DNA of 33,672 nucleotides from Streptomyces cahuitamycinicus (GCF_002891435.1 NZ_POUC01000036.1:1-33672); one strand, 5' to 3'; positions 11,101 to 17,491 are shown, counted from the first letter of the stretch. The notes: generated by a model from the letters alone, not told the origin. Made by a program: numbers and translations.

Positions 11101-11428
11101 CAATATGAAGCGTTACTACAGCACGAGGTGGACCTTCAACCGGCGCTGGACCAGCCGGATCGCCTACTACGGGCCGTACGCTTCGGGATTCCTCGCCATC
11201 GCGGCCGGGGCCGTCGCGTTCATTCCGGGGGCCCAGCCGACAGCCCTGATCCTGCTGGCACTGTCCGCGGCAGCGCTCGCCATCGGGATGATCGCGGGAC
11301 ACGCGGAGCGCTCCGGTAAGTGCCTCGCCATCTACAGTCGCACGACGGTGGTCTACCGAAAGTCCTTCGGCTACACCCACTTCTACTACTACACGGGGTA
11401 CGCATACCCCTGGAAGGCGAGATGTTGA
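5117..11428 (+). CDS. Secreted DNRLRE/RHS-repeat protein with membrane-type polymorphic C-terminus
   Basis: This 2103-residue protein has a signal peptide (a basic N-terminus, then a hydrophobic run ending SSAAAAP near residue 45). A DNRLRE-type beta domain at about residues 320-500 has repeated cues such as SFISW, AKLSLW and PKLVVTYN. Ig-like segments follow to about residue 860. From about residue 1080 come many RHS/YD repeats (YDASGRL, YDSAGRV, YDDQGRV, YDNAGRV). The RHS-associated core (LYNPATGRFLQVDP) lies at about 1928-1943 and ends near NYDLDGR. RHS proteins fold into a cocoon around a variable C-terminal effector. Here the last 135 residues are Arg/Tyr-rich with two predicted membrane helices near 2020-2062, not a recognisable nuclease. 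A small ORF overlaps its stop codon. The effector activity is unknown. Confidence 0.9.
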   Translation: MTIHRPTRVGRGRLWSGGNLRSIAGSLTLALAVTLLDGSSAAAAPRTQAPAAPKKPAATHAADIASARVAARLSGKRVEALSERTETSTTWANKDGSLTTELTAGPIRFQDNAAAGGWRAVDLDLVSHSDGVEPKAHPHGLKLAGKRGTPAASLKAAQASKAVDLVTLGEGDEQITLQWKGGLPAPKLDGTRAEYVNAVPGADVVVEATRTGFEQFVELKKKPTTEGYTYTLPLKTKGLKVKQQTDGSVLFTDKKSKKQATMPAPVMWDATVDKVSGEHTNRAKVAMKVIKTKGGVDLAITPDAKFLANPKTKYPVTVDPSTSALSNVFDTYVQQGETVDWSTDTELDLGNPGTVNANGTPRTARSFISWNTEPIRDALITDAKLSLWNFHSGNTDCQAYPWEVWSTGAASTSSRWTAQPSWTAKKATSTETKGNPACTSAPDGWINANVTTLAQEWASAKATRGHMGLRATSETVVPQWKRVNSANAATNPPKLVVTYNYRPKTGTKQEAGPPYFSYSGDYVVNTTTPTLRDTFVDTDGDKVNGTFQIFDSATNTQVGSPIVSPFVPSGQVASVTVPAGVLTNGKTYKFRTSPYDGGHYNLGWSAWKTFRVDTAAPSAPTAITSTDYPSGAWVKGAGQVGTFTVTPNGTDHNWLEWSLDGVTWTKVATGGTTAAKALSIAPPEDGTHTLQVRQVDKADNKSEAIDYTFHAGPGGFSSPEDGTRTARRLSLVAEADAAKYNAVTFQWRRSAEDAWADVPVSAVTVGGAALSGWPLPLTGGENEAAVWTAVDTVDPDGSIQLKASFTGPAGAAASTAPIGAIVDRDADTAASTEVGPGHLNLLTGDFTLAGTEESHFGLAASRTAKSRKPAAGAQEGQVAIFGAEWTSGVVAEVASAGYTHIRRTSDTSLDVVLDDGTSIYFTAKAGDADGWEPEPGAESLVLTGTFADGFTLTDSDGGVSTFAKVSAAAETWQLTSSALSGVQNSTTGIVSEAVTVDGKTLARPKLLVASGGAIDNDTCAATPSTRGCRVLAFTYADTTTATDTAFGDYAGQVKSLTLWSTESGDTTATARTVQSYRYDASGRLREAWNPLITPALKTSYAYDSAGRVTKLTPPGQLPWTFGYGNAGGIAGGAGMLLTASRPTLKPGSATETNGTATTSVVYDVPLSGGTAPYAMNASAVRAWGQLDYPTDATAVFPADSTPTSHKGGELTAGGYDRAVLHYLNASGDEVNTIDEAGGVTTTESDKYGNTVRELSAGNHALARGATAEDKARLNDLGIGALTVAERARLLSTTAYYNDNGTQLLEQFGPLRRIDLTRNLKDGDTVLIPAGTSVAAQPWTVNEYDEGRPTDGTAAVRNQLTLTVSGARVRGHDSFMGEKRVIETQYDWAKGLPSLSIEDPGGLNLTTTTEYDDQGRVTSVVPPGSTGTDATSRTTTYWSATGTGWCKGRPEWAGLECWTGPAGDISGGGSNPAQLVDSSTEYGFYGQITEKTETSGTTARITTVTYDNAGRVKSSEITGGTGTAVSGTSLAYDEATGKPSITTSADGGSIHTEYDRLGRLVSYSDADNGVTTTQYDAFDRPVKVSDSVPSTTTYTYDHTAEPRGLPTALTDSVAGTFSARYDVDGTVVKETLPGGYTMTQTGGKAGLPYQRVYTRDSDGEILLTDTATESVHDEWATHSGGAGAGESQAYAFDAVGRLTTVEDTYDNVCTTRTYTFDKRTNRTGLSTAAAANGADCTTSGATTVTHAYDSADRIVDSGYAYDAFGRTTALPGGTSVAYYVNDLVRQQTAGDTRQTWALDAAGRFRSWTEESKASGTWKQTGSKTNHYSGASDSPRWITDNTAGTMSRMVAGLSGSLSAITGATNAVVLQLSNLHGDISLVLPLNSSAAPTALSADEYGQQRKSRAVSGYGWLGGMQRSAATPTSQILMGVRLYNPATGRFLQVDPVVGGSRNAYEYAAGNPVSNYDLDGRRVYRYSQRTVYRSWGRVLLKRWSNKSNMKRYYSTRWTFNRRWTSRIAYYGPYASGFLAIAAGAVAFIPGAQPTALILLALSAAALAIGMIAGHAERSGKCLAIYSRTTVVYRKSFGYTHFYYYTGYAYPWKARC

Positions 11429-11604
11429 GAAGCAAGGTAACCGTCACGCTGGCGTACGCGATAGCGGCGGCCGCGATCGCAGCAATGGTCGTGGTGTCCG
11501 TTGCGTGGGGGGTACGGACTACCGTCCCGTACTACATCCCCGCCGTTCTGATCGTCCTCTCCGCAGGAGCGATCCACTACAACACCCGTAAGCGGGACAG
11601 GTAG
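11422..11604 (+). CDS. Small two-helix membrane protein, candidate immunity partner of the RHS tip
   Basis: This 60-residue protein starts at an ATG that lies 5' of, and overlaps, the RHS stop codon (ATGTTGA, in different frames). Its translation is therefore probably coupled to that of the RHS gene. It consists of two predicted membrane helices (VTLAYAIAAAAIAAMVVVSV and YYIPAVLIVLSAGAI) and a basic tail, KRDR. Genes directly 3' of RHS toxins usually encode cognate immunity proteins. A membrane-embedded partner would suit a toxin tip that is itself membrane-type. I do not recognise the family. It could instead be an accessory or chaperone-like membrane peptide. Confidence 0.6.
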   Translation: MLRSKVTVTLAYAIAAAAIAAMVVVSVAWGVRTTVPYYIPAVLIVLSAGAIHYNTRKRDR

Positions 11605-11619
11605 AAAAGAACCGCCTTC

Positions 11620-11655
11620 GGCCGGAGCCGACGGAATCCACCGTCGGCTCCGGCC
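11620..11655 (+). terminator. Perfect 15-bp hairpin terminating the RHS operon
   Basis: GGCCGGAGCCGACGG (11620-11634) pairs exactly with CCGTCGGCTCCGGCC (11641-11655) around a six-base loop, 16 bases after the small membrane ORF stops. It is a strong rho-independent-like terminator without a T run. Confidence 0.75.
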
Positions 11656-11659
11656 TCTC

Positions 11660-11836
11660 GCGTTCAACCACGACCTGCTCTACGGCGACGGCGGCGGGCT
11701 GACGAGTACGGACAAGGAGTGCCAGAAGGTCTCCATCCGCGCCCTTTTCCTCTCGGGTGCAGGTTTCCCGGCTAAGCGCATCTGCCGAGAAGGCCTCGGG
11801 GCAGCCCTGGCCGAAGCCGTCTGCCTCCCCTGCTGA
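11660..11836 (+). pseudogene. Orphan C-terminal remnant, resembling a toxin tip with an HD-LLY motif
   Basis: Immediately after the terminator an open frame reads FNHDLLYGDGGGLTS, then DKECQKVSIRAL, and ends EAVCLPC before TGA at 11834-11836. It has no start codon or ribosome binding site of its own. The HD-x-LY-G followed by an Asp/Glu-rich helix resembles the core of phospholipase-A2-like or DUF1353-like modules, which occur as RHS tips. I infer a displaced, silent toxin-tip cassette left by tip exchange. The family match is from pattern memory only. Confidence 0.4.
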
Positions 11837-11979
11837 CCCCCGCCGGGCTAACGTATGCCGTCCCGAACAAGAGAACGGAACGCGGCATGGCGCACCAGGG
11901 GCGGGGACCACAGGGGTCGCAGGGGCCATACGGTCCCTACGGCTGGGGCGGCTGACGGCCGCCACCACCCAGACCGGGC

Positions 11980-12975
11980 GTGATACCGCTGGCACCGCTC
12001 GGGCTCGGGGCCGTCTATAGCGGTGCGTTCTCGACGATGGGGCGGTACGCGCGGCAGTTGTTCGGCGCGATGGCTGCGGGCCTCGCCCTGCTCTTCGCCG
12101 CGACGGCCGGAGCGTTCGCGCTGGCCTACCACAGCGTCAAGGACGACTGGCAGGTACTGATCCATACCGATGAACCGACCTGGGCCATGGTCAGCCCGAT
12201 CGTGATCTGCGTCGTAGTGGCGTACGTGGTGCTCATGCTGCTCACCCTGCTGGTGAACTCGTTCCTCTCCGCTGTCAGCCCGGTGGTCCTGGAACACGCC
12301 GTGCTGGGCCGGCGCACCACCTTCGGCGCGGTATGGCGCCGCGCCTGGGCCCGTACACCGTCGGTGCTCGGCGTCACACTCTTCATGTATCTGCTGATCG
12401 CGATCCCAGTCGCCCTCTTCTTCCTGGTCTGGGTCAGCCTGATCGCCCTTCTGGTGGCGGCCGAGAGCCCTCTGATGGCGCCGGGTTTCGTGTTCTTGCT
12501 CGGGCTGCTGGCCCTGCCCATGGTGACCTGGCTGGTGGTCTCCTTCTCGTTCGCGCCTGCCGCCGCGGTCCTTGAGTCGGCCGGCCCGATCACTGCCCTG
12601 AAGCGCTCGTTCCGGCTGGTCCGCGGTGCCTGGTGGCGCACGTTCGGCATCCTGTCGCTCACCTGGGGCATGGTGGGCGTCACAGGGTGGATCGTTCAGA
12701 TTCCGCTGCTGTTCGCTGGTCCGCAGCCCTCTTACGACGCCTACGGCCCGTACGACGAACCGCCGGCCGACGTCGGCGAGTTCTTCAGCGAGGTGTACGG
12801 TGACGCGCTGCCCGGCCTGTGGACCTATCTGGTCATCACCGTCGTCGTCATGCTGGTGGTCCAGCGGCTCGCCACCGCCTTCACGCAGCTGGTCGGCACT
12901 CTGCTCTACATCGACCAGCGCATCCGCCGCGAAGGCCTCGGTGAGAGCCTGGCCCGGGCGGTCGGCCACCAGTAG
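11980..12975 (+). CDS. Multi-pass membrane protein, N-terminus interrupted by an in-frame TGA
   Basis: The intact part is a 331-residue protein with about six predicted membrane helices (for example LFGAMAAGLALLFAATAGAF, then WAMVSPIVICVVVAYVVLML). It resembles the Streptomyces family often labelled as membrane domain of glycerophosphoryl diester phosphodiesterase. No catalytic domain is present. The frame actually begins further upstream at ATG 11887, which encodes a Gly/Gln/Pro/Tyr-rich leader (GPYGPYGWGG). A TGA at 11953-11955 cuts it, and the frame then continues as RPPPPRPGVIPLAPL. Such Gly/Pro-rich leaders running into VIPLAPLGLG are usual in this family, so TGG to TGA is the simplest explanation. 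The GTG at 11980 has no ribosome binding site. The gene may be silent, read through or re-initiated. Confidence 0.7.
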   Translation: MIPLAPLGLGAVYSGAFSTMGRYARQLFGAMAAGLALLFAATAGAFALAYHSVKDDWQVLIHTDEPTWAMVSPIVICVVVAYVVLMLLTLLVNSFLSAVSPVVLEHAVLGRRTTFGAVWRRAWARTPSVLGVTLFMYLLIAIPVALFFLVWVSLIALLVAAESPLMAPGFVFLLGLLALPMVTWLVVSFSFAPAAAVLESAGPITALKRSFRLVRGAWWRTFGILSLTWGMVGVTGWIVQIPLLFAGPQPSYDAYGPYDEPPADVGEFFSEVYGDALPGLWTYLVITVVVMLVVQRLATAFTQLVGTLLYIDQRIRREGLGESLARAVGHQ

Positions 12976-13175
12976 ACCGAAACACGGAGGCACAGGAGAC
13001 AGGAAGCACACGAAAGGGCGGCCGGTCACCCAGCGGTACCGACCACCGGACTGCCCTGTTGCTGACGTCGTGGCGGTCCACCGTCTGTCGGCCGCGCCAG
13101 CGGACAGGCGCGGCTGAGCTCCTTGACGGCACACACGGGCACCATCACGGCCTTCGCCACAGGTCAGGTCCGTCG

Positions 13176-13203
13176 GCCGCCCCGGCCCGGTACCCGGGGC
13201 GGC
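13176..13203. terminator. Hairpin between convergent genes
   Basis: GCCGCCCCGG (13176-13185) pairs with CCGGGGCGGC (13194-13203) in the gap between the membrane gene ending at 12975 and the minus-strand gene ending at 13244. It can serve both directions. Confidence 0.55.
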
Positions 13204-13243
13204 TGCTCGAGCCGGCCGCACGACGCGGCAGTCCCTGCTCTGT

Positions 13244-13609
13244 TCACCGCTCGGCGGACCGCCCCAGGCTCTTGATCTTCTCGAACGGGTAGGCGCCCAC
13301 GGTCACCACGGCCAGGCCGTAGACGGCGAGGACCACAAGTCCCCAGGTGCCGACCGTTCGGCCACCGCCGCTCATGATGACCGTGCCGATCGGCACCAAC
13401 GGAGCGAAGCTGAGCACCGCGGCCCCGGTGCACCAGAAGGCCACCAGGTCATTCGCCCGTTTCCTCAGCCCCGGGTCGGACTTCACCTCCGCGGGGACCT
13501 CGTACCCGTCGGACCGGTCACAGACCTTGCCCCGGTACCCGGTGCGTGCGGCCAGCGAAGCGGCCACGCCCAGCAGGAGGAAGCAACCGAAGATGAAGAT
13601 GTAGGCCAT
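13244..13609 (-). CDS. Small three-helix membrane protein, possible immunity or export partner
   Basis: This 121-residue protein has three predicted membrane helices: residues about 3-21 (YIFIFGCFLLLGVAASLAA), 56-79 and 88-109. A cytoplasmic or external loop carries RGKVCDRSDGYEVPAEVKSD. It lies 34 bp downstream of the secreted two-cysteine protein gene on the same strand, so the two are probably co-transcribed. Small membrane proteins next to secreted amphipathic peptides often confer self-immunity; that role is inference. I do not recognise a family. Confidence 0.65.
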   Translation of the reverse strand: MAYIFIFGCFLLLGVAASLAARTGYRGKVCDRSDGYEVPAEVKSDPGLRKRANDLVAFWCTGAAVLSFAPLVPIGTVIMSGGGRTVGTWGLVVLAVYGLAVVTVGAYPFEKIKSLGRSAER

Positions 13610-13643
13610 GGATGCCCCAGGATTCGCGCGGTGCCGATCAACG

Positions 13644-14150
13644 TCAGCGGATGTACTTGATGATGAAGGCGATCACCATGTTGACGGCCTTGTTCTTGAC
13701 CCAGCCCGGCAGGAACTTCCAGACGACGCCCCCGATCTCGCCCCCGAGGCAGCCGATGACGGCGTTCCTGACGTAGGTCTTCTTGCTGGAAGCCTTGCCC
13801 GCCGCGATGTCGCTGAGCACCGAGGTGGGAATGCTGGCCAGCGCCCCCTTCGCGCACCACGCCGCGGCACCGATGGCCGCCGCGGCGATCGGGAAGGCGA
13901 AGCCCCCGTTCCGGCTCATGGCCTTCTCGATCTCGGCCAGCGCCTCCGGGCCCATCTCCTGCTCGATGAACTGGCGCTGCTCGGCCGTAAGTTCAGGAGC
14001 CTGCGTCGCGGAGGAGGCAGCCACGGTGCGAGCCGTTCCCCGGCTGTCGTCGGCGGCCGTGGCGCTGGGAGCCGCGGTGGCGAGCAGGGCGGCACTGGTG
14101 ACGGCGGCTATTCCGGCCAGAGAGACGCGGCGCGTGGTGGTCTTACGCAT
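13644..14150 (-). CDS. Secreted two-cysteine amphipathic protein, bacteriocin-like candidate
   Basis: The 168-residue precursor has a clear signal peptide (MRKTTTRRVSLAGIAAVTSA onward) with a likely cut near ATA-AD at residue 32. A short acidic helix follows (LTAEQRQFIEQEMGPEALAEI, about 54-74). The last 85 residues are Ala/Gly/Ile-rich and amphipathic, contain exactly two cysteines (C99, C134), and end with a basic segment, WKFLPGWVKNK, then a hydrophobic IAFIIKYIR. This pattern (export signal, acidic propeptide-like helix, hydrophobic cationic core with one potential disulfide) suits a membrane-active peptide released by proteolysis. No family could be assigned, so the antimicrobial role is only a hypothesis. 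Alternatives are a surface or spore-coat structural protein. Confidence 0.65.
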   Translation of the reverse strand: MRKTTTRRVSLAGIAAVTSAALLATAAPSATAADDSRGTARTVAASSATQAPELTAEQRQFIEQEMGPEALAEIEKAMSRNGGFAFPIAAAAIGAAAWCAKGALASIPTSVLSDIAAGKASSKKTYVRNAVIGCLGGEIGGVVWKFLPGWVKNKAVNMVIAFIIKYIR

Positions 14151-14177
14151 GTTGGATTCCCCAGTAGTCGTTCATTC

Positions 14178-14238
14178 GTCTCCAGGTCAGGGAGACGGTT
14201 CCGTGGTCCTCACCTCCAGGTCCTGGAGGTGATCACGG
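14178..14238. promoter_or_regulatory. Two back-to-back inverted repeats upstream of the secreted protein gene
   Basis: GTCTCC (14178-14183) pairs with GGAGAC (14191-14196). Next to it TCACCTCCAG (14210-14219) pairs perfectly with CTGGAGGTGA (14223-14232) around a 3-base loop, with outer CCGTG/CACGG pairing (14201-14205 and 14234-14238). They lie 28-88 bases upstream of the minus-strand start at 14150, where a 5' leader structure or operator would sit. Confidence 0.5.
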
Positions 14239-14619
14239 ACGAGACTCTGACATCCCGAGGGAGGTCAGGCATAAGAGAAGGCGCGTGAAAAGGATCACGA
14301 CTACCGGCCGGAACGACCCGCTCGAATCAAGCCTCTTGTTGAAGACGCCGGTGGAATCGCAACTGGCACCGCAAGGAAGCCAAGAAGATTCTTGAAACGC
14401 GGATCAATCGAGATCGTACACGACTCAACTTTATTTCAGGACGCCACTTGAGATAGAGGGCAAAGAGCCGGTCGCGGTTGTCCGACTCCAGCACTATCCG
14501 CCCCAACTCCCCGTACGTCCACGGTGGGAGAAACACTGCCCTGTGGAGGGATCAATCCGCACAACGCGCACGGCAGGGTGGGTGCGTCCCGTACGCATCG
14601 ACCCAAGGACCCAACGCGC
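14239..14619. other. Intergenic stretch, unusually AT-rich in part
   Basis: Positions about 14330-14450 have lower GC than the surroundings. A minus-strand frame from GTG 14536 begins with coding-like sequence (WTYGELGRIVLESDNRDRLF) that loses G/C third-position bias after about 25 codons. It may be a remnant of a gene broken by an insertion or deletion, but I cannot name it. Confidence 0.25.
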
Positions 14620-16200
14620 GTGCGCAACAGCCGAATAGCCCTCTTCCTGGCGGTCGGCGCCGTCACCCCGCTGGTGACCGCGCTGACGCCCGCCACCGCA
14701 TCCGCCGCCGAGAACTCCCTGCGCCCTTACCTCCAGCAGAAACCGGCCTGGCACCGCTGCGACACGGAACTGCCCGCCTCCCTTCAGTGCGCCACGATCA
14801 AAGTGCCGCTCGACTACGGCAGACCTGGCGGCAAGAAGCTCGATCTGGCGATATCGAGGATGAAGACGAGCACCGAGAAGGAACGGCGCGGGGTGCTTCT
14901 GCTCAACCCCGGGGGCCCGGGCGGGCCGGGCGTCGACATGCCGCAGTACATGGCCGACGAGCTTCCCAAGGCCGTGAAGAACAAGTACGACCTCGTCGGC
15001 TTCGACCCGCGGGGCATCGGCCAAAGCTCCCCCGTCGGCTGTGGCCTGACATCCGACGAGCGGAACTGGGAACGGCCGTACAAAGCCGAGACGTTCACCA
15101 AGGACGTGAAGTGGGCCCGGACCGTCGCAGAGAAATGCGACAAGAAGCAGGGCGACAAGCTGCGCCACATCACCACCCGCAACACCGCCCGGGACATGGA
15201 CGTCATCCGCGCCGTGCTCGGCGAGAAGAAGATCTCCTACCTCGGATACTCCTACGGCACCTACCTCGGCGCCGTCTACACGCAGATGTTCCCGAAGCGC
15301 ACCGACCGCTTCGTGCTGGACAGCGCCGTCGACCCGGCCCGCATCTGGCGCGGGATGATCCAGGTCTGGGCGGAGGGCGCCGAGCCCGCCTTCACCCGAT
15401 GGACCGAGTGGACCGCCGCGCGGCATGCCACCTACAAGCTGGGCCGGACCCCCGAGGCGGTCCGCAAGACCTTCTACGGCCTGGTCGCTCAGGCCGACCG
15501 CAAGCCGATCGACCTCGACGGCACGCTGCTCACCGGTGACGACATCCGCCACAGCCTGCGGGGCATGTTCTTCGGCACGCGCGACGCCGCCGAAGCGGTC
15601 GCCGAGTTGAAGAAGGCCGCCGCCGGAGCTCCCCCGTCCGCCGACCGGGAGCTCAAGACGCCCGAGCCCGTACCGCCGTCCTTCGGCCGGTCCGTGCCCG
15701 AGGACAACGGCGACGCCGGCTTCTGGGCCGTCGTCTGCGCCGACACCCGTGCCTGGCCGCGCGATCCCGAGCAGTACCGCAAGGACGCGATCCGGGACAA
15801 GGCCAGGTACCCGCTGTACGGCGACTTCGCCTCCCACATCAAGCCGTGTGCCTTCTGGAAGAAGAACGGCAGCGAGCCCGCCACCAGGATCGGTAACAAG
15901 GTGCGTGCGCTGATCCTCCAGAACGAGTGGGATTCCCAGACGCCGCTGACCAGCGGCCAGGGCCTGCGCCGCGCCATGAAGGGCTCGAAGATGGTCACGG
16001 TCGCAGGAGGTGTCGGACACGGCATCTACGGCACCAAGTCGTGCGCCGACAAGACGGCCACCACCTACCTGACCACCGGCAAGCTCCCCACGAAGGACCT
16101 GACCTGCAAGGCCGCTCCGGCCGCGGACGAACGCAACGCCCCCGACCGGCTGCCGCTCCCGACACCCCCGGGCATCCCGGGGATGGTCGGCCGCTTCTGA
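14620..16200 (+). CDS. Secreted S33-family tripeptidyl aminopeptidase-like alpha/beta hydrolase
   Basis: The GTG at 14620 is preferred over upstream starts because AAGGA lies 10 bases before it and because VRNSRIALFLAVGAVTPLV begins a signal peptide with a cut near ASA-AE. The 526-residue protein matches the SlpD/SlpE/Tap group of Streptomyces exopeptidases, which remove short N-terminal peptides from secreted proteins. Visible motifs are LNPGGPGGPG (oxyanion region), GFDPRGIGQSSP, the nucleophile elbow GYSYG, an acidic residue in NEWDSQTPL, and the catalytic histidine in GVGHGIYG. The C-terminal cysteines (KSCADK, DLTCKA) are usual for the family. No lipobox cysteine is present at the signal peptide end, so it is probably released. 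Substrate is unknown. Confidence 0.9.
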   Translation: MRNSRIALFLAVGAVTPLVTALTPATASAAENSLRPYLQQKPAWHRCDTELPASLQCATIKVPLDYGRPGGKKLDLAISRMKTSTEKERRGVLLLNPGGPGGPGVDMPQYMADELPKAVKNKYDLVGFDPRGIGQSSPVGCGLTSDERNWERPYKAETFTKDVKWARTVAEKCDKKQGDKLRHITTRNTARDMDVIRAVLGEKKISYLGYSYGTYLGAVYTQMFPKRTDRFVLDSAVDPARIWRGMIQVWAEGAEPAFTRWTEWTAARHATYKLGRTPEAVRKTFYGLVAQADRKPIDLDGTLLTGDDIRHSLRGMFFGTRDAAEAVAELKKAAAGAPPSADRELKTPEPVPPSFGRSVPEDNGDAGFWAVVCADTRAWPRDPEQYRKDAIRDKARYPLYGDFASHIKPCAFWKKNGSEPATRIGNKVRALILQNEWDSQTPLTSGQGLRRAMKGSKMVTVAGGVGHGIYGTKSCADKTATTYLTTGKLPTKDLTCKAAPAADERNAPDRLPLPTPPGIPGMVGRF

Positions 16201-16324
16201 TCGCCAGCCGTCTTGGAGGTCCTCCGCCTGCGGGAGGCAACGTGGGGCTACCTGCACGGTGGGAAACGATCATCCCGAGCGCGGGAAACGATCTTCGAAA
16301 TCTCTGAGTCACCGCTGACCAGCA

Positions 16325-16386
16325 CATTCCGTCGGTGCCCCACCACGGAGCACCGACGAAAGTGCTCTAGCTGCACCGACGGAATG
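16325..16386. repeat. 14-bp inverted repeat enclosing a third partial copy
   Basis: CATTCCGTCGGTGC (16325-16338) is the exact reverse complement of GCACCGACGGAATG (16373-16386), and GCACCGAC also occurs at 16350-16357. Just upstream, GGGAAACGATC is repeated directly at 16261-16271 and 16283-16293. The group sits between the peptidase gene and transposase debris and may be the end of an old mobile element. Confidence 0.5.
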
Positions 16387-16418
16387 GGCGGCATCGCTAT
16401 CGCGATGCCGCCCATTCC
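16381..16418. terminator. Perfect 17-bp hairpin terminator
   Basis: GGAATGGGCGGCATCGC (16381-16397) pairs exactly with GCGATGCCGCCCATTCC (16402-16418) around a TATC loop and is followed by a modest T-rich run (TGTTTCTG). It can terminate the peptidase transcript and also transcripts leaving the transposase remnant on the minus strand. Confidence 0.75.
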
Positions 16419-17442
16419 TGTTTCTGTGGTGTGATGTCTGTCTCTGGGCCTGGTGAAGCGGACCGTCGGTGGCCTATGGGCCGGCGGCGGTCCGCGTTCG
16501 TGTGTGGATCTTGCTTGATTAGCTCTCGGGCTGCGCGCTCTGTGAGGAAGGTCTCAGCGCTGCGTGATGTGGCCTTGGGGGTCCACGTGCCCAGGGGCTT
16601 GGTCCTGCGGCGGCGAGTGGGCCGTCGGCGGGGCCGTTCGCCGCCCAGGGCGATGGCGTCGGCCCAGGAGGCGAGTTTGCGGCGGTTGGCGTGGGCGAGC
16701 TGGAAGGCCAGGAGGAGGGTCTGGGCCGCGATGCCGCGGATGCGGCGGGTGCCGGCGTCTTCGAGGCGTTCCTGGAGGCGGTCCTCGGCGAAGCCGTTGA
16801 TGCCTTCGACGCTGTTACGGAGCCGGAAGTAGACCCGCTGCCAGGCTACGGAGCCGTACTGGAGCGGCTGCCAGAGGTTGGCGCCGGCTTCCGGGGGGAC
16901 GGTGACGGTGCGCTGGACGCAGCAGGGCGGTGAGCCGGCCGGCTTCGGGACGGGGTCGACGAGTGGCAGGTGGATGCCGCGGCCGAGCGTGCGGGGCTTG
17001 AGGGGGCACTGCGCGCGGTTGGCCTCTGCCGGGCACATCACGCGGCGGTGACCTTCGGCGTCGGGGCGTTGTTTGGGCATGAACACGTAGTTCGTGCGGG
17101 CGCGGATGCGGTCGATCCAGTCTGCTTGTCGATCTTCTCGGCGATCAGGTCCAGCGCCAGCACGATCATGGCGGCGGTCTGGGCAACGTCCGCGCAGATC
17201 ATCATGGTCCGCCGGGCGACCCTCGCCGACAGCGCCCCCGCAGCAAGCCGGGCGATCAACGCGTCCTTCTCCTCCGGCGAGGCCTTCTAGGCCCGCTTCG
17301 CCCGCGAGACCCAGCTCGCCAGGGTTGTCGCGCTGATCCCCAGGTCCTTCGCGACCTCCGGGACCGGTTTCCCTGTCTCCGTCACGATGCGTACCGCCCC
17401 CTTTCGAAACTCCGCCGTGAACTTGCGACGCTTGTCCGCCAT
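16397..17442 (-). pseudogene. Decayed composite transposase region
   Basis: Read on the minus strand, ATG 17442 begins an IS3-type OrfA-like helix-turn-helix (MADKRRKFTAEFRKGAV, then VPEVAKDLGISATTLASWV) that stops at TAG 17289-17287 after 51 codons. The same frame continues without a gap (KASPEEKDALIARLAAG, and on to DLIAEKIDKQTG). Around 17100 the coding sense shifts to another frame that runs on as MPKQRPDAEGHRRVMCPAE. That part contains RLRNSVEGINGF and RRIRGIAAQTLLLAFQLAHA, which resemble the C-terminal part of a DDE-type transposase, and ends at 16397. At least one nonsense codon and one frameshift show it is dead. I cannot place the second part in a named IS family. Confidence 0.6.
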
Positions 17443-17491
17443 GACGACCAATGTCACCTGCCGTCAGGGACCTCCACGCTACGAAGGGAAC

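Noticed and set aside
14327..14536. 69-codon minus-strand ORF
   Set aside because: It starts with coding-like codons but loses G/C third-position bias midway. At best it is a fragment, so it is described only within the intergenic entry.
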